From contig NC_054750.1 of NCBI RefSeq assembly GCF_018143015.1, forward strand, positions 2,647,501 to 2,711,500: 64,000 bases of DNA. The letters are read 5' to 3'. This DNA comes from Lytechinus variegatus. Lineage: Eukaryota; Echinodermata; Echinoidea; Temnopleuroida; Toxopneustidae. This document shows positions 1 through 10,739 of the stretch, piece after piece. The position numbers and the translations under genes were made by a program. The notes under the pieces were generated by a model. That model saw only the letters and a list, made by a program, of their open reading frames with translations. It did not search any database and was not told where the DNA came from. Every line of letters begins with the position of its first letter. Position 1 is the first letter of the stretch.

Positions 1-36
1 TAACAATATTAAGAAGATGAATAAATTAATATTTAC

Positions 37-88
37 CTTGGCGATGGAGGCACCCCTTGTACAGTGAGTTTAACCCACCATTGGTTCT
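37..88 (-). CDS. Kelch gene exon g (last exon inside the window)
   Basis: It encodes NQWWVKLTVQGVPPSP plus two bases, repeating the blade ending seen in exon a. The acceptor is TGTATAG and the donor CCAAG|GTAAAT. The gene continues to the left of the window. Confidence 0.8.
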
Positions 89-3000
89 CTATACAAAGGA
101 ATGCGAGAAGAATGATCAGTAACAAAAAAATTAACATCAAACATCACACAAACGAAAATATTCACAAGAAGAAGATATGACGGGAAATGATATATAATGA
201 CTTTTGATCAGGCAAAAGTAAACGTTGTTACAAAATATATTGGCAAACAGAGGGGGATTACAGGATGAGAGGGAGAGAAATTGAGAAAGAGAGAGTGAGA
301 GAGTATGTGTGTGTGAGAGGGTGTGTTTGTATGTAAGAGATGTGTTGATTTATCATAACTTGATTTTCCTTGAAATCAACTGGATGGTATCACTAAATGG
401 CTCCCTCAAAGTTTACAGACCGGTCGGAAAAAACTTTACAAACCTGAGTCAAAGCAGTGCAGATCATCGACCGCCTGTCCGTCCACCAACCCGCCATACA
501 CGTAGATCCTCGTCCCAACCACCGATGATGTGCTACCATGAGCTTCAGGCTCGGTACCGCTCGTCTGGGGCTGGGACCATTCTTTCTTTTCTACAGAGAT
601 AATGATTTTTTTTTGTAGATAACCATGGCAATGAGTTATATGTAAAAGGCAGAATCCACAATTCTGAGAATTAGCGTGAGTATAATCATAACCTTTGTAT
701 TCTTTAACAATGGATAGGGTCCATGCTTCCACAATAACATGGGTGAATTGTGCAACAGACGCCCGATAAACATTTGGTGGCAGGAGTGGGATGAATCCTC
801 ATTGAACATCGTCTTATTTCATATACCTACAAACTGTAGTCTTCTCATATAGAATCAGATCACTGACGGATCAAGGGGGGGGGGTGGCACATCCGGCTTC
901 TGCCCCCCCCCACCTTTGAGAGCCACAATCAAATTTTTAATGTAAATATGCCGTTCTAACACGAGTGTGTCCCCCTCTTGGGAGCCGCAGCATATGTCCT
1001 TCATACACATGCGAGGACCTTTTTATATATATATCTTTTTGCTCTTCAAATTTTCCGTGGACAAAATTTTAGGTTGAAATTAAACCTTTGTATTTTAATT
1101 TTTGCTTGTCAATTTTTCTTGGGACCCCCCCCCCCTGAAAAATCCTGGATCAACCCCTGTAATGGATATTGATGGAGAAGTAAGGAGACACTGTTGCAAC
1201 AAAATAAGAAATTGAAAGTGACCATCATGGCAAATTCAAATTCAAGTTCACACTTACAGATCGTCACGATGGATCCAAAATTATCACGTCGTGGAAGACA
1301 ACAACGGAAGGCAGATCATCATAGAATAATTTCACATCCTAAATTACAATTCTAACAACAACTTGAATCAAATTCTTAGAGAGCATGATATAAAACAAGG
1401 GAACCGTTGGTTTTGGCTGCGTGACAACTTTTCAGGGTTGTCACAGTCAAGCCAAGCTCATAAGTGGCAATCCCTATAGTTTAATCGATATGTCATAGAA
1501 CATAAATCTCTGTTCATTGTTCAAATATTTGTCACATAATTTGTTTATTGTATTCTTCTATGTTAATTTGTTCATGATAAAGTTGCAGAAATCAATAAAT
1601 GATGATGCTTCCCTGCGTTTTAATGTTTCTTATGCATAAATATTTAGATTGAAAGGACACTAGTAATACGATTATATTTACACCGATGCTACTGAAGTTT
1701 ATTTTTTTCATTTTCAATTAAAACAAAATATTGTTGGTTGAAAACCTATGACTGTACTAAGTCCTTCTGATTGAGTGATGTAAGTTAAGTGATTGATTAC
1801 CTGTATCGTACACATGAAGACCGGGGAGGCATTTATCAGCGTGTAGTTCGTGCTTTCCACCAAACAGGTAGATTTTATGACCAATCACGCTAACAAAATA
1901 AAAAGATGGGGAAAATATTGTGACTAATAATTAAAGGCGAGTTCATTGTCAACTTTCAAAATCATACACTAAAAACTTTGGCAAAACTTTTGCCATAGTT
2001 TTTTTTATGGCAAAAGTTAATTTTATGCAACGGGCCCCAGGCTAATTGTTATGAAATATCCCAAAATGTTGGGGTTTTTATAATGAATAAGGAATTAAAT
2101 ACAACAAAGAAGTATACTAGTATCTCGCAATTTTGTTCGAAATGCCATAACTTTTAAACAAATATACTTTTGATAATTTTTACATCATTGGCTAACATAA
2201 ATTTGCGTAAAAAAATGATATATTAAGTCACGAATGAGCACGAAAAAAGCCAATTGTCATATTCTAAAAGTAACAGAAGTCATTTCTGATGACAAAGTAA
2301 CAATAATCGTCCCTTTTATTCACGAAGTGTGATCACCTAACCAAGTCTCAGGTACAACCCCTCACGTTCGTTAACCATAATGAAATACAATTTGGTAGTA
2401 AATGATTTCTAATAACATTTCTTAGTGAACTTGATTTTTCCATTTCCATGCAACAATCGAACGCACAGCATGAAATGAATTAACAATAATATTTCATGGT
2501 GAAAAAGACAGCTCACTCAACTGTATTGAAATTGTATAATTATTAGATTATGATAGTAATTAATTATGCGCATATGCTAATTTTTCTCGATAATATTCTT
2601 GTTTCCTTCTGTGTTTCCAAATTCTTATGTATTTCTTTGTTTTTGATTTATTATGTATTTCATTGTTTTGAAATCTCTATTTTTTATTGTTTTTTTAAAT
2701 CTAGAATAGTTGGTGATAGCCCAATAGAAAGATATGTGAGGAAAACAGAAAAAAAACATCTGACAACACTTCTTGTAAAACCCATACATATTATACACAC
2801 AAAAGTCAATGGAAATTGTCATTTTCGGTGACATTGGTCACGAATATGTGCTATATCTCCGCAAGTGTACCCCCGATTTTCGCAAACAGGGCCTCAAAAT
2901 GTGCGGGAGATGTGAAAGAAAAAGTCATGAAATTTCAGCGTATTATTTATTTGCATTTAGAAATTATCGCGAAAAATGTCGAGGGGGGCCTAAAAGCCCC

Positions 3001-5600
3001 CCCCCCCGGGCTATATAGGGTTAAAAGATGACGTCCTTCAAGCGGATTTTACAATTGAAAAAATTGCGAAAATATGAATTTTGGGGGGTTAATTGAGCTC
3101 ACTGACCAATGAACATAATGTAAATCATGAAAATAATATATCATTACCACATGTGGTGCCCATATCTTCCTTTAGGGATTTCTCCTTTTTGCTTAACCTT
3201 CTCCCATTGCATTCGCTTGTATACTAAGGAATAAAAAAAAACATAGGCGTGAATTCATGAACAAATAAAAATATACAAAATAAAGTAATATAGACTGCAC
3301 TTCATTCTTTTAATACAATTTGATGATAAAAACAATTTATAATTTTAACGATATTATATGATTTGGAATGTTCTTAAGAAATGAAATAGATATTTATACC
3401 TTTACGATGCATTTTTTTATGATCCTTGAACATAATATCGGGACATAACTTTTACAGCATACAACAGACACGTAAAGACCATGACAAATCACTGATAATG
3501 TAAAACAAAGTCTTTAATGTAACATGGAATTTGTTTTTTGTTTTAACCTAAATGAATGATAAAAATAAAAAAAGAATACTCACAGTGTAGCTGAAATAGA
3601 TCTCTGAAAAAATATGTTCCCTGGTGATGGAAGAGGTAGAGAGGGAGAGAGAGAGAAAGAGAGAGGTGGGGGGGGGGGGGCAGGGAGAGATGACAAGAGT
3701 GGGTGTCAAAATATACCAGATTTTTGGTTGATATTATCCACTTCTATTTATGCAGATGGAGACAATAATACGCCAATGCAAATGCAATTTTGAAAACAAA
3801 TATATGAATTATGAAGGCTTTTTCGGAGGATACTTAACCAACATAATTTTTATACAAAATAATTATTTTAGGACGATATCCCTAATTCGACATGTTGCTT
3901 GTCATATGTCTCGGCAATTTGCATAGCTTGGAAACCTAAATACTAAATAAAGAATTCATCTGTACACTGTAAAAAATATTGTGTAAAATTTTTACTACCA
4001 CGAGGGTAATTATGATTGTGTCCAACCAAATTGGAACAGTATTCTTTGCGGGAAGCGTATTGTCCAGTAAGTTAAAAACATAAGTAGCAATTACTTTAGA
4101 ATGGGCAAAATTTTCATCACACTGGATAAATAAAAATGCCCAATGTTGGTTGGATACAAAATTACCATCATGGAGCACTTTATGCAATATTTTTTAGAGA
4201 GAGTATTATTGTAAAAATATGCAAAAGAATATGCCTTCTTTGGAAACAGATATTCTTTTTTCATTTTTTTTTAATCCTGTGGATGACATATTTCATTTCC
4301 ATATCCTGTTCAATACAAATCAAAGTCTCTGTTCTTATAATATTGTTTTGGTCTGAAAGGAAGTCAATCTTCCCTGAATCAAACATTTCTTTACTTATAT
4401 TTAATAACAGAGTTGCCAATTCTAGAAACCTAATTGATATCTGTCTATCTGTACCACAAAGTGAACAATTCTTACATAGTTTTACCAAAGTCATTATTGT
4501 ATTTTTTTTGATAAAATCAAATTTTATCTCTAATATTCACAGTTCGCTAAATTTTTCAAAACGAAATCATAAAAACCGAAATACATGTATAACATGTTTG
4601 CTTGATATATACATTTAATAAAAGAAAACTTACTTTTTTAGGCCAATCAACTGATCTGATACCTCCGAAAATATAAGCCACACTACCAATGACACAGGCG
4701 CTGTGCCCTTGTCTAAAATAATGATATGATTGAAAGATTTCAGACGTAATAATCACTAATTTTGTAATCGTACTGCATTATATATAATCTTAATGTCGTT
4801 AAAACAGCCTTCTTCTTTTTTTCTTCTTCCTTTTCTTCTTTTTCTTTTTCTTCTTCTTTTTCTTCTTCTTCCTCTTTTTCTTCTTCCTTTTCTTCTTCTT
4901 TTTCTTCTTCTTCTTTTTCGTCTTCCTTTTCTTCTTCTTTTTCTTCTTCTTCTTCCTCTTTTCCTTCTTTCGTTGTTTTCTTCAGTCATGTCAGTTATTT
5001 GATTCACTGCTTCTTCTTAAAAAAAAAACTTAGTCAAGTTCAGTTAGTCATGTGAAACATCATCCTGGATATTATTGATATGTCCTTTTTATAGAATAAT
5101 AATAATGTCTATCAGTACAATGTCGTATATGTCGAATTAAAATAAATATTCATAAAAAAAAAATCAAAATCAGCCCAGAAATGACAAATGATTCACTTTA
5201 TGTTACTACTACACATTTCTGTAACCATTGTATATTATGCATGTATCTCGAATAATAACTGAAAGAATAAAACCCTCATCATTTTTATTCTAAGAAAAAT
5301 CTGTTTTCAATATCACAATCTTTACCAAATGTTCATATGCTTATCATTGCCAACATTAGAAAATTATCATCGTCGTCGTCATGATCCTCTTCCTCATCCT
5401 TGTCAGCAACATTATCATGATCATCACCATTGTCATTATCTTATTTCACCATCATCATCATCATCAACATCATCATCACTATATGATTATCATCATTCAC
5501 CATCATCATCATCATCACCATCATCATCATCGTCATCATCACCACCATCATTATCATCATCATCATCATCATCACTATCATCATTATGATCATTATCATC

Positions 5601-5631
<31 letters not shown>

Positions 5632-5784
5632 CTATCATCATTATCATCATCATCATCACCATCATCATCATCACCATCATTATCATCATCATCATCATCA
5701 CCATATCATCAACATTGAAATATTTGATGTTGTTACCTTGGTGATGGTGGTTTTCCATGAATCTCACGATGTACCCATTTCAAG
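37..5784 (-). CDS. Kelch-repeat protein, RABEPK-like (partial gene, seven exons)
   Basis: Seven minus-strand exons (5737-5784, 4634-4712, 3584-3620, 3148-3223, 1801-1889, 444-590, 37-88) have AG acceptors and GT donors and join without a phase error into 176 codons. The product is a chain of kelch blades with the usual landmarks: PPSPRQGHSACVIG, YIFGG, MQWEKV, GRYGHHMCVIG, IYLFGG, LHVYDT, EWSQP, IYVYGG and DDLHCFD, then a last tryptophan pair and PPSPR. Such repeats form a beta-propeller used for protein binding. The run LHVYDT..EWSQP..DDLHCFD looks most like the Rab9 effector RABEPK, which acts in endosome-to-Golgi transport; another KLHDC-type kelch protein is possible. The 3' exons lie beyond base 1. 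The 5' exons, which should lie above 5784, were not identified; a good minus-strand donor near 7590 may end a leader exon. Confidence 0.85.
242..330 (+). repeat. GA/GT-rich simple repeat in kelch intron
   Basis: Interrupted GAGA runs are followed by GTGT runs between kelch exons f and g. No other structure was seen here. Confidence 0.7.
444..590 (-). CDS. Kelch gene exon f
   Basis: It encodes KKEWSQPQTSGTEPEAHGST, then SSVVGTRIYVYGGL and VDGQAVDDLHCFDS. The WSQP and DDLHC segments are the closest match to RABEPK in this gene. The acceptor is CTGTAG and the donor TCAG|GTTTGT. It is the longest exon, and its codon phases fit on both sides. Confidence 0.88.
1801..1889 (-). CDS. Kelch gene exon e
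   Basis: It encodes VIGHKIYLFGGKHELHADKC and then LPGLHVYDT. The acceptor is TTGTTAG and the donor ACAG|GTAATC. The final G joins the first two bases of exon f to give Glu. Confidence 0.87.
3148..3223 (-). CDS. Kelch gene exon d
   Basis: It encodes YKRMQWEKVKQKGEIPKGRY and then GHHM, a typical blade end (W-x-K/V) and start (RYGH). The acceptor is CCTTAG and the donor ATGTG|GTAATG. The split TG|C codon joins it to exon e as cysteine. Confidence 0.85.
3584..3620 (-). CDS. Kelch gene exon c (37-nt microexon)
   Basis: It encodes GTYFFRDLFQLH and one further base. It supplies the loop and strand (the usual 'ND-hydrophobic' strand) missing between the GG of exon b and the MQW of exon d. The acceptor CACCAG follows a long pyrimidine tract (minus strand), and the donor is CACT|GTGAGT. 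The phase fits both neighbours exactly. Confidence 0.75.
3964..4200. mobile_element. Inverted-repeat MITE in kelch intron
   Basis: The left arm starting AAAAAATATTGTGTAAAA and ending GTGTCCAACC returns, inverted and diverged, in the right arm that ends CAATATTTTTTAGAG. The arms are about 60 bp with roughly 110 bp between them. There is no coding sequence; the class is unassigned. Confidence 0.6.
4634..4712 (-). CDS. Kelch gene exon b
   Basis: It encodes QGHSACVIGSVAYIFGG followed by IRSVDWPKK, the core beta strands of a kelch blade with the diagnostic double glycine. The acceptor is TTTTAG and the donor AAAAAA|GTAAGT. Its first base completes the Arg codon begun in exon a, and it ends in phase 0. 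Confidence 0.85.
4806..4975. repeat. (CTT)n-type pyrimidine tract
   Basis: An interrupted CTT/TTC run of about 170 bp. It produces long Leu/Phe or Arg/Lys open frames that are not genes. Confidence 0.9.
5445..5705. repeat. (CAT)n trinucleotide repeat
   Basis: About 260 bp of imperfect CAT/ATC repeat, next to kelch exon a. The open His, Ser and Met frames here are repeat artefacts. Confidence 0.92.
5737..5784 (-). CDS. Kelch gene exon a (most 5' exon recognised)
   Basis: It encodes LKWVHREIHGKPPSPR, the outer strand and turn of a kelch blade. The acceptor is GATTAG and the donor AAG|GTAACA. The exon begins one base before a codon and ends with two bases of the next, fitting exon b. An acceptor slightly further upstream is also possible. 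Confidence 0.75.
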
Positions 5785-6422
5785 CTAATCACAGCTAGGG
5801 CCATGATGATACAACCTCATGCAGCTGGCTGTGTACAGTGAAATGATAATAATAATTTTACTGACTGATTCATTGATTCATTGATTGATTGACTGATTTT
5901 TTTCTTATTTCAAAGCAGAATATAAATATGAGATATTGAAAAATTGCTTGTTTTGGGATTACCCTGCAATAAATAACTAATTCAAATATTATATGAAATT
6001 CAAATTATAATTAACCAGGTTCAATAGAATAATAAAATTTACTAATGGGTCAAGCATTCAATTTTTATGCTTACACATTATGCGAAAAGTAAATACAATC
6101 ATGACAATATATCATACCCCTTGTATAAAAAAAAATAAACAGAAAGTGCACATAAAAATCAATTAGTCAAGACAGGTCTGCAACCTTCTATTGTCATGAT
6201 ATTGTGCTCTATATCAGTTATCAATTTACAATGATTTATTTTGAATTTAATTGTATTTTGTTACCGTTGAACTTCCAAAGATTAATATATTTAGCCAAGT
6301 GCGAGTTAATCCGAACCCTGCTAGGGAATATCATTCTCAGAAATGTGACTGAAATGCTCACTTGTCGATTTTCGTTATATTTCATGTGCGCATGCAGGGA
6401 GTATCAATATATAGGCCTATCT

Positions 6423-6424
<2 letters not shown>

Positions 6425-6495
<71 letters not shown>
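6425..6495. repeat. (TA)n dinucleotide repeat
   Basis: About 70 bp of uninterrupted TA repeat in the DNA upstream of the recognised kelch exons. Confidence 0.95.
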
Positions 6496-6497
<2 letters not shown>

Positions 6498-6703
6498 TAT
6501 TAATTCCAATACGGTTTAAAACATACCTCCAGCCGCAATGTGTTAATATAATAAAAATTAAAGAGATTTAAGAATAACACTAGTATACGTTATGTTTATA
6601 TGGCTTATACTAATACATATTATAAAACGGGTTCAAGGATGTAGCCAATGGTGAGTGCGTATTCAAGTCACGTGTTCATGCTTTAATTACGCGCAACCTT
6701 CCA

Positions 6704-6770
6704 GTCGTGCATTTTTCGTGCAGCACTGTGCATTTTTTGTGCAGCACTGTGCAATTTTTGTGCAGCATTA
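6704..6770. repeat. Short tandem repeat, about three copies of 22 bp
   Basis: Three successive units of the form GTGCATTTTTTGTGCAGCAC differ at a few bases. No gene was seen around it. Confidence 0.75.
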
Positions 6771-6953
6771 GTTCCAATAGCACGTAAAAACTGATACGCG
6801 TTCAGTAAAAGATGCTGGCTAGGATTTTGATGCGCTTACTTAGGCGCGCATAGTAGATACGCCTGTGATGTCGTCTGTGCGATCGTACACAAGTTGGAGG
6901 GATTTGAACAAGATTTCCATGAAAAATTATTTTTGCCGACCCGTTTTATAAAA

Positions 6954-7125
6954 CAATTAATGCACATTTTAAGATTCGTGATGTTAGTGACGATGCGAGC
7001 AACTCTCGGGCATTCACAATATTATGCAAAAGCACTCGGCGCAAGCGCCTCTTGCTTTCGCATAATTGTAAATACCCTCGAGTGTGCTGCATCGTCATAA
7101 CACACTCATAAATGTGCATTAATTG
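6954..7125. mobile_element. Palindromic MITE, about 170 bp
   Basis: The left end CAATTAATGCACATTT and the following GACGATGC are mirrored at the right end (GCATCGTC, then AAATGTGCATTAATTG). The interior is also largely self-complementary and includes GGCGCAAGCGCC. Confidence 0.7.
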
Positions 7126-8370
7126 TATATTATTGCGCTAAGCGCTTTAGTGAAGAAAAAAAAGGTAGAAATAGATAAAATTAAAATAACATAATAAAAA
7201 TGTAATACCATACAAACTACTCCTGCAGCATTAAAAGTTCATTTTACGGTGAAAAGAATGGTATGGATACAAACTAACATCAACAAAAAAAAACAGAATT
7301 AGTATAAACAGACATTGATTATGATAATATAAGTTATCAACCTAGATATTTGGGGGGAATTATGATGTATTTGAAAGGGGTTGATACAGTGAGAACTAAA
7401 CGCATTTGCGAAAAGTATGTGCACAGGCTTGCACCGCTGAGCAAAATTGTATTCACTATTTGCACAAACATTGAACTTCACGGGTTGAAAATGTTAAAAG
7501 ACTCACTCAATACGGTATTCAACTCTGGCAGATATAATATTCCGGAGCTTTCACAAATTTCTCTCACTTCGAATTATCCAAAATAAACGGCTTACCTCTG
7601 ATCTTATAATCTCTTGTTGAATAACAGAGCGAAAAGAAAGCAAGGGTCCTAGATATACACTCTATCACACTCGTAAGTTGTAGTCTGAAACCCTTATGTG
7701 AAGTTTACAAGCCGCTTTGGGGTGCTCGATGATCTCAGACAACAGCGAATCCACCTGCCAGATTTACAAGCGTTGCCAAGGCGACGCGAAAATGGGACAA
7801 GCTCTCGTGGGGCCAGGCGTGCTTTTGTGATAACTCGCTCATCCCATAATCTATTGGCATCGACTATTGTTGTAGCTTATAATATCGGATAATAAAATGA
7901 ATTTGCAATACATCATGCGTGGATAATAGCTATATAGGAGCCAAAGGTAAATAACATTTCGAGAAGCGTAGGACATATTAGCGAGAGAGGGAGAATTAAG
8001 GGGGGTGGACACAGCATGGAAAATGGCCAAGGTCTAGATCGGGATGTGAAGAGGTAGCCCCAATATTTTAACCACCCCTCTCTCTCCATATCATAATTAT
8101 ATACTTATGTATCTCTCTCTGGTTATTTTTATGTGTCTATATGCATGAATGTATGGGGCTAGTCCCCCATATTCTTCTTTGACTACTGTTTTGGACAGAA
8201 AATATTTTTTATTATGGGTTGGTTTGCAAATGCTGTTTTTTCATAATCACTAAAAGAATTTGAGACACAGTATCTTCCGTTGGGAAAAATTGACAAACTA
8301 CTTGTCTAGAGTAACATTTTTTTTGTTCTTCCCGGAAGAGCATGAGCTTGCTGCCTGTAATGACAGTGCC
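7126..8370. other. Intergenic stretch, no gene recognised
   Basis: AT-rich DNA with only short open frames. A strong minus-strand donor (CAGAG|GTAAGCC, near 7590) might end a leader exon of the kelch gene, and the GC-richer 7690-7830 could be promoter DNA. Neither is supported by coding sequence. Confidence 0.4.
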
Positions 8371-8374
8371 CCCT

Positions 8375-8525
8375 ATGCATATGCGGCGGAACACCGTGAC
8401 CCCCGTAAATTTTAGGTGGGGGACGATCCCCCATAATTTTTTTAGTGATAACTTTTTTTTGCTTGTCAAAAAATTGTGTGGTGGTCCCCTCCCTCCCTAA
8501 AATTTTTGGCTTCCACCGCCAATGC
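8375..8525. mobile_element. Poly-G/poly-C foldback repeat, copy 1
   Basis: It starts near GCGGCGGAACACC, passes through GGGGGACGATCCCCC and a T-tract plus GCTTGTCAAAA, and ends GGCTTCCACCGCC. The same order of blocks occurs at 37427-37592, so it is a dispersed family with roughly complementary ends. Confidence 0.6.
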
Positions 8526-9129
8526 CACTCTGTCAATTAAATTAAACATTTATTTTCTTCTCAATGAAATTTTATCAATTTTTCATGTAGAATATACATA
8601 TCAATAATATCATGAATACTAATGAATTATAAAACGCAGAATATATGTAAATTATGTAGGCCTACATGGAAGAATTAAGGTGTTAAAGAAGTAGGAAGAT
8701 TAAAATAGCAGCGCATTATAAGTGATTAAGGACAATTCTCGGATAAAAAGGTGTGTTGAAGGGAGTTTGCTTGAAAATTGATGCCTGTAACAGTGGTATA
8801 TGAAAAAAATGGCACAAAATTCGGGACGGATTCCCTTTAAAGTTACGAGTGCGGTCCAGAGAATTCATGCACTCTTTTGTATAGTCGTACTAGAATATTC
8901 AAGAATCAGAAGCAAATTGGGGAAGGGGCTGAATGATGAATGTGACACTATAGATTTGGATTTGAGTGAGACCAAGAGCTTTCTTTTTGATACAAAAACT
9001 TTCTACTTTATATATACCTTATCTCTCTCTGTTCTCATCCCTCCGCTTGGTTCGGAGATTGTCGGGTCCAACCCGCATGTGACGTATATGTATCTTGACG
9101 ACTACTGAATGATAGTGACTCGTCAGGCC

Positions 9130-10230
9130 AGGAGAGCACTGGAACGGCTATTATGGATTTTGTGATATATATCAAAGTCGCTTTTAATAGCTTGGCATTG
9201 ATATCCAGGGGGAGCTTTGAGTCAAAGGCAATAAGAACATCTTGGGTGAAATTGAAATTGTAGTTAACAGCTGGTTTGTCAGAAAAATGCTCCAGATACC
9301 ATCGATGATCCTGTAATATCTCCTTGATTTTGAGTATGAAATCATCTCACCCTAACAATATGCTTTAGAAAGATGCAAGATGCTATGAAATGCTCTGTTG
9401 TCTCATCTTCAAGCTTACAAAGAGGACAGAGGGTATCCGAGTTGTGCTCTTTCCGATCTTACATCTTCTAGCCTGTACTAGATATGTCCCAGAAAGAAGT
9501 TGTGCTCGATATATTAACGCTTGCCTCAAGCCATCCGCTGGACAGGACCGGGAGGATAGCTAGCCTCTACATTGATTTCTGATTTTCCCATCCAGAATTT
9601 CAGGGAGGATTTCTGGGATATACTTCCGACCACTTGCTCTCTCACAGCTGCATGAACTTTACTTTTGACCACCTGCTTCCATTGCTGGTATGAAGGAGTC
9701 GATTCAAGAAGTGAGTTCAAGTCAGGCAGTTGGTACACTCTAAATTACAGGGATTTAAAATAAGTCCACATGGACTGTAGTTAGGGACCAATCGAATTCC
9801 GGATTTAGTTTGAATCCTTAAGATTCATTTCTAAATCTCGAAAGATTTAAATTTAAATCATTTGAGATTTAAATTTAAGTCTTTGTGATTAAAACTAAGT
9901 CCAAAAATCGATTGGTCCCTAACTACAGTCCATCTGGACTTTATTTTAAATCCCTGTAATTTAGAGTGTATTCCCCGTATTCAAGTAGTAAATCCTTCAA
10001 AGCTCTTATAGAAGGAGTGAGGAGGGCAAAGGCATGAAGAAAGGTCTTGAGTTCAAAACATTCAGGGCTCAGGTTGATTACATGTCCTAGTAGAAGGAGT
10101 CTGTTTAACTCTATTTGACGAGAAATAGGGATGAGGCCAGTCAACAAGAAAACTATCTCATCTGGTGCAGTCGGACACCGATGATTCTCTAAATAGATGA
10201 GACTGACATTTATCTAGCTTCTGGAACGTT
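9130..10230 (-). pseudogene. LINE remnant, C-terminal part of ORF2, split by a MITE
   Basis: Minus-strand reading gives LINE-like protein pieces. One runs LLLGHVINLSPECFELKTFL up to LLLEYGE at the MITE edge. Beyond the MITE it resumes at YQLPDLNSLLESTPSYQQW and runs to about 9526. A further frame carries a zinc-knuckle-like CPLC..ETTEHFIASC near 9370-9430, as found after the reverse transcriptase of Jockey/CR1/I-type LINEs. No reverse transcriptase core remains in the fragment. Several frame changes show it is dead. Confidence 0.6.
9736..9968. mobile_element. MITE with 60-bp-class TIRs and TA target duplication
   Basis: The ends CACTCTAAATTACAGGG and CCCTGTAATTTAGAGTG are exact inverses, and complementarity extends about 60 bp inward to CCAATCGAT. 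TA flanks both sides (9734-9735 and 9969-9970), as for Tc1/mariner-type insertion. Inside are AAATTTAAAT-rich palindromes. It interrupts the LINE remnant in which it lies. A diverged half copy occurs near 28440-28623. Confidence 0.85.
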
Positions 10231-10604
10231 GCCTTTGTAAGTTTCAATTATCGATTTCACAAAGTAAAAGGGGATGGTCACTTTATAGAACTCTGAATGG
10301 CCTTAAATTTATTAGCGCCAATCGTGACTTCAAACTCCCTAAACTTCCGAGAAACCCTCTTTCATTATCAGAAGAAAGAGGAAAATATAGGGCATGATGA
10401 TTACATTACGGATACCATAGTTATTTTGATTCACACAAATCGACTGTTAACTATTTCTGTGCGTACACGTTATAGCAACTGCGTGCACATTGAAGTAAGT
10501 TTCTATTTTTTTAAGCAGACAGCGCGGTATACCGTAAACTTGTTTACTTTTCGTGAACCTTCGCCTACATCTCGTTGAAAAGTTCAGGTATCTCTATCGA
10601 TTCG

Positions 10605-10739
10605 ATGATTACTCGCGTCCTTCATAGAATTTCAAGAGCAGTGCCACAGTTTAGGCGCACTGCATACGGAGTCGGAGCTATTCTGAGCGTCGGTGTTTAT
10701 TTATATGCGTCTAGAAAATCGCCATTTGTAACGACGATG
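10605..10739 (+). CDS. GPX4: GPX4 exon 1, targeting peptide
   Basis: ATG at 10605 opens 45 codons: an Arg-rich amphipathic leader, a hydrophobic segment AYGVGAILSVGVYLYA, then SRKSPFVTTM. The donor is ATG|GTAAGT, so the exon ends with a complete methionine codon in phase 0. A second in-frame ATG at 10737-10739 could begin a shorter protein, MAAGKNDPNWW. Confidence 0.85.

Noticed and set aside
5329-5788. Long His-rich, Ser-rich and Met-rich open frames
   Set aside because: They are the frames of a (CAT)n microsatellite, with no domain or splice context.
6500-6540. Additional upstream kelch exon ending GCGGCTGGAG|GTATGT (minus strand)
   Set aside because: The donor is good, but no acceptor and no kelch-like reading in the phase required by exon a.
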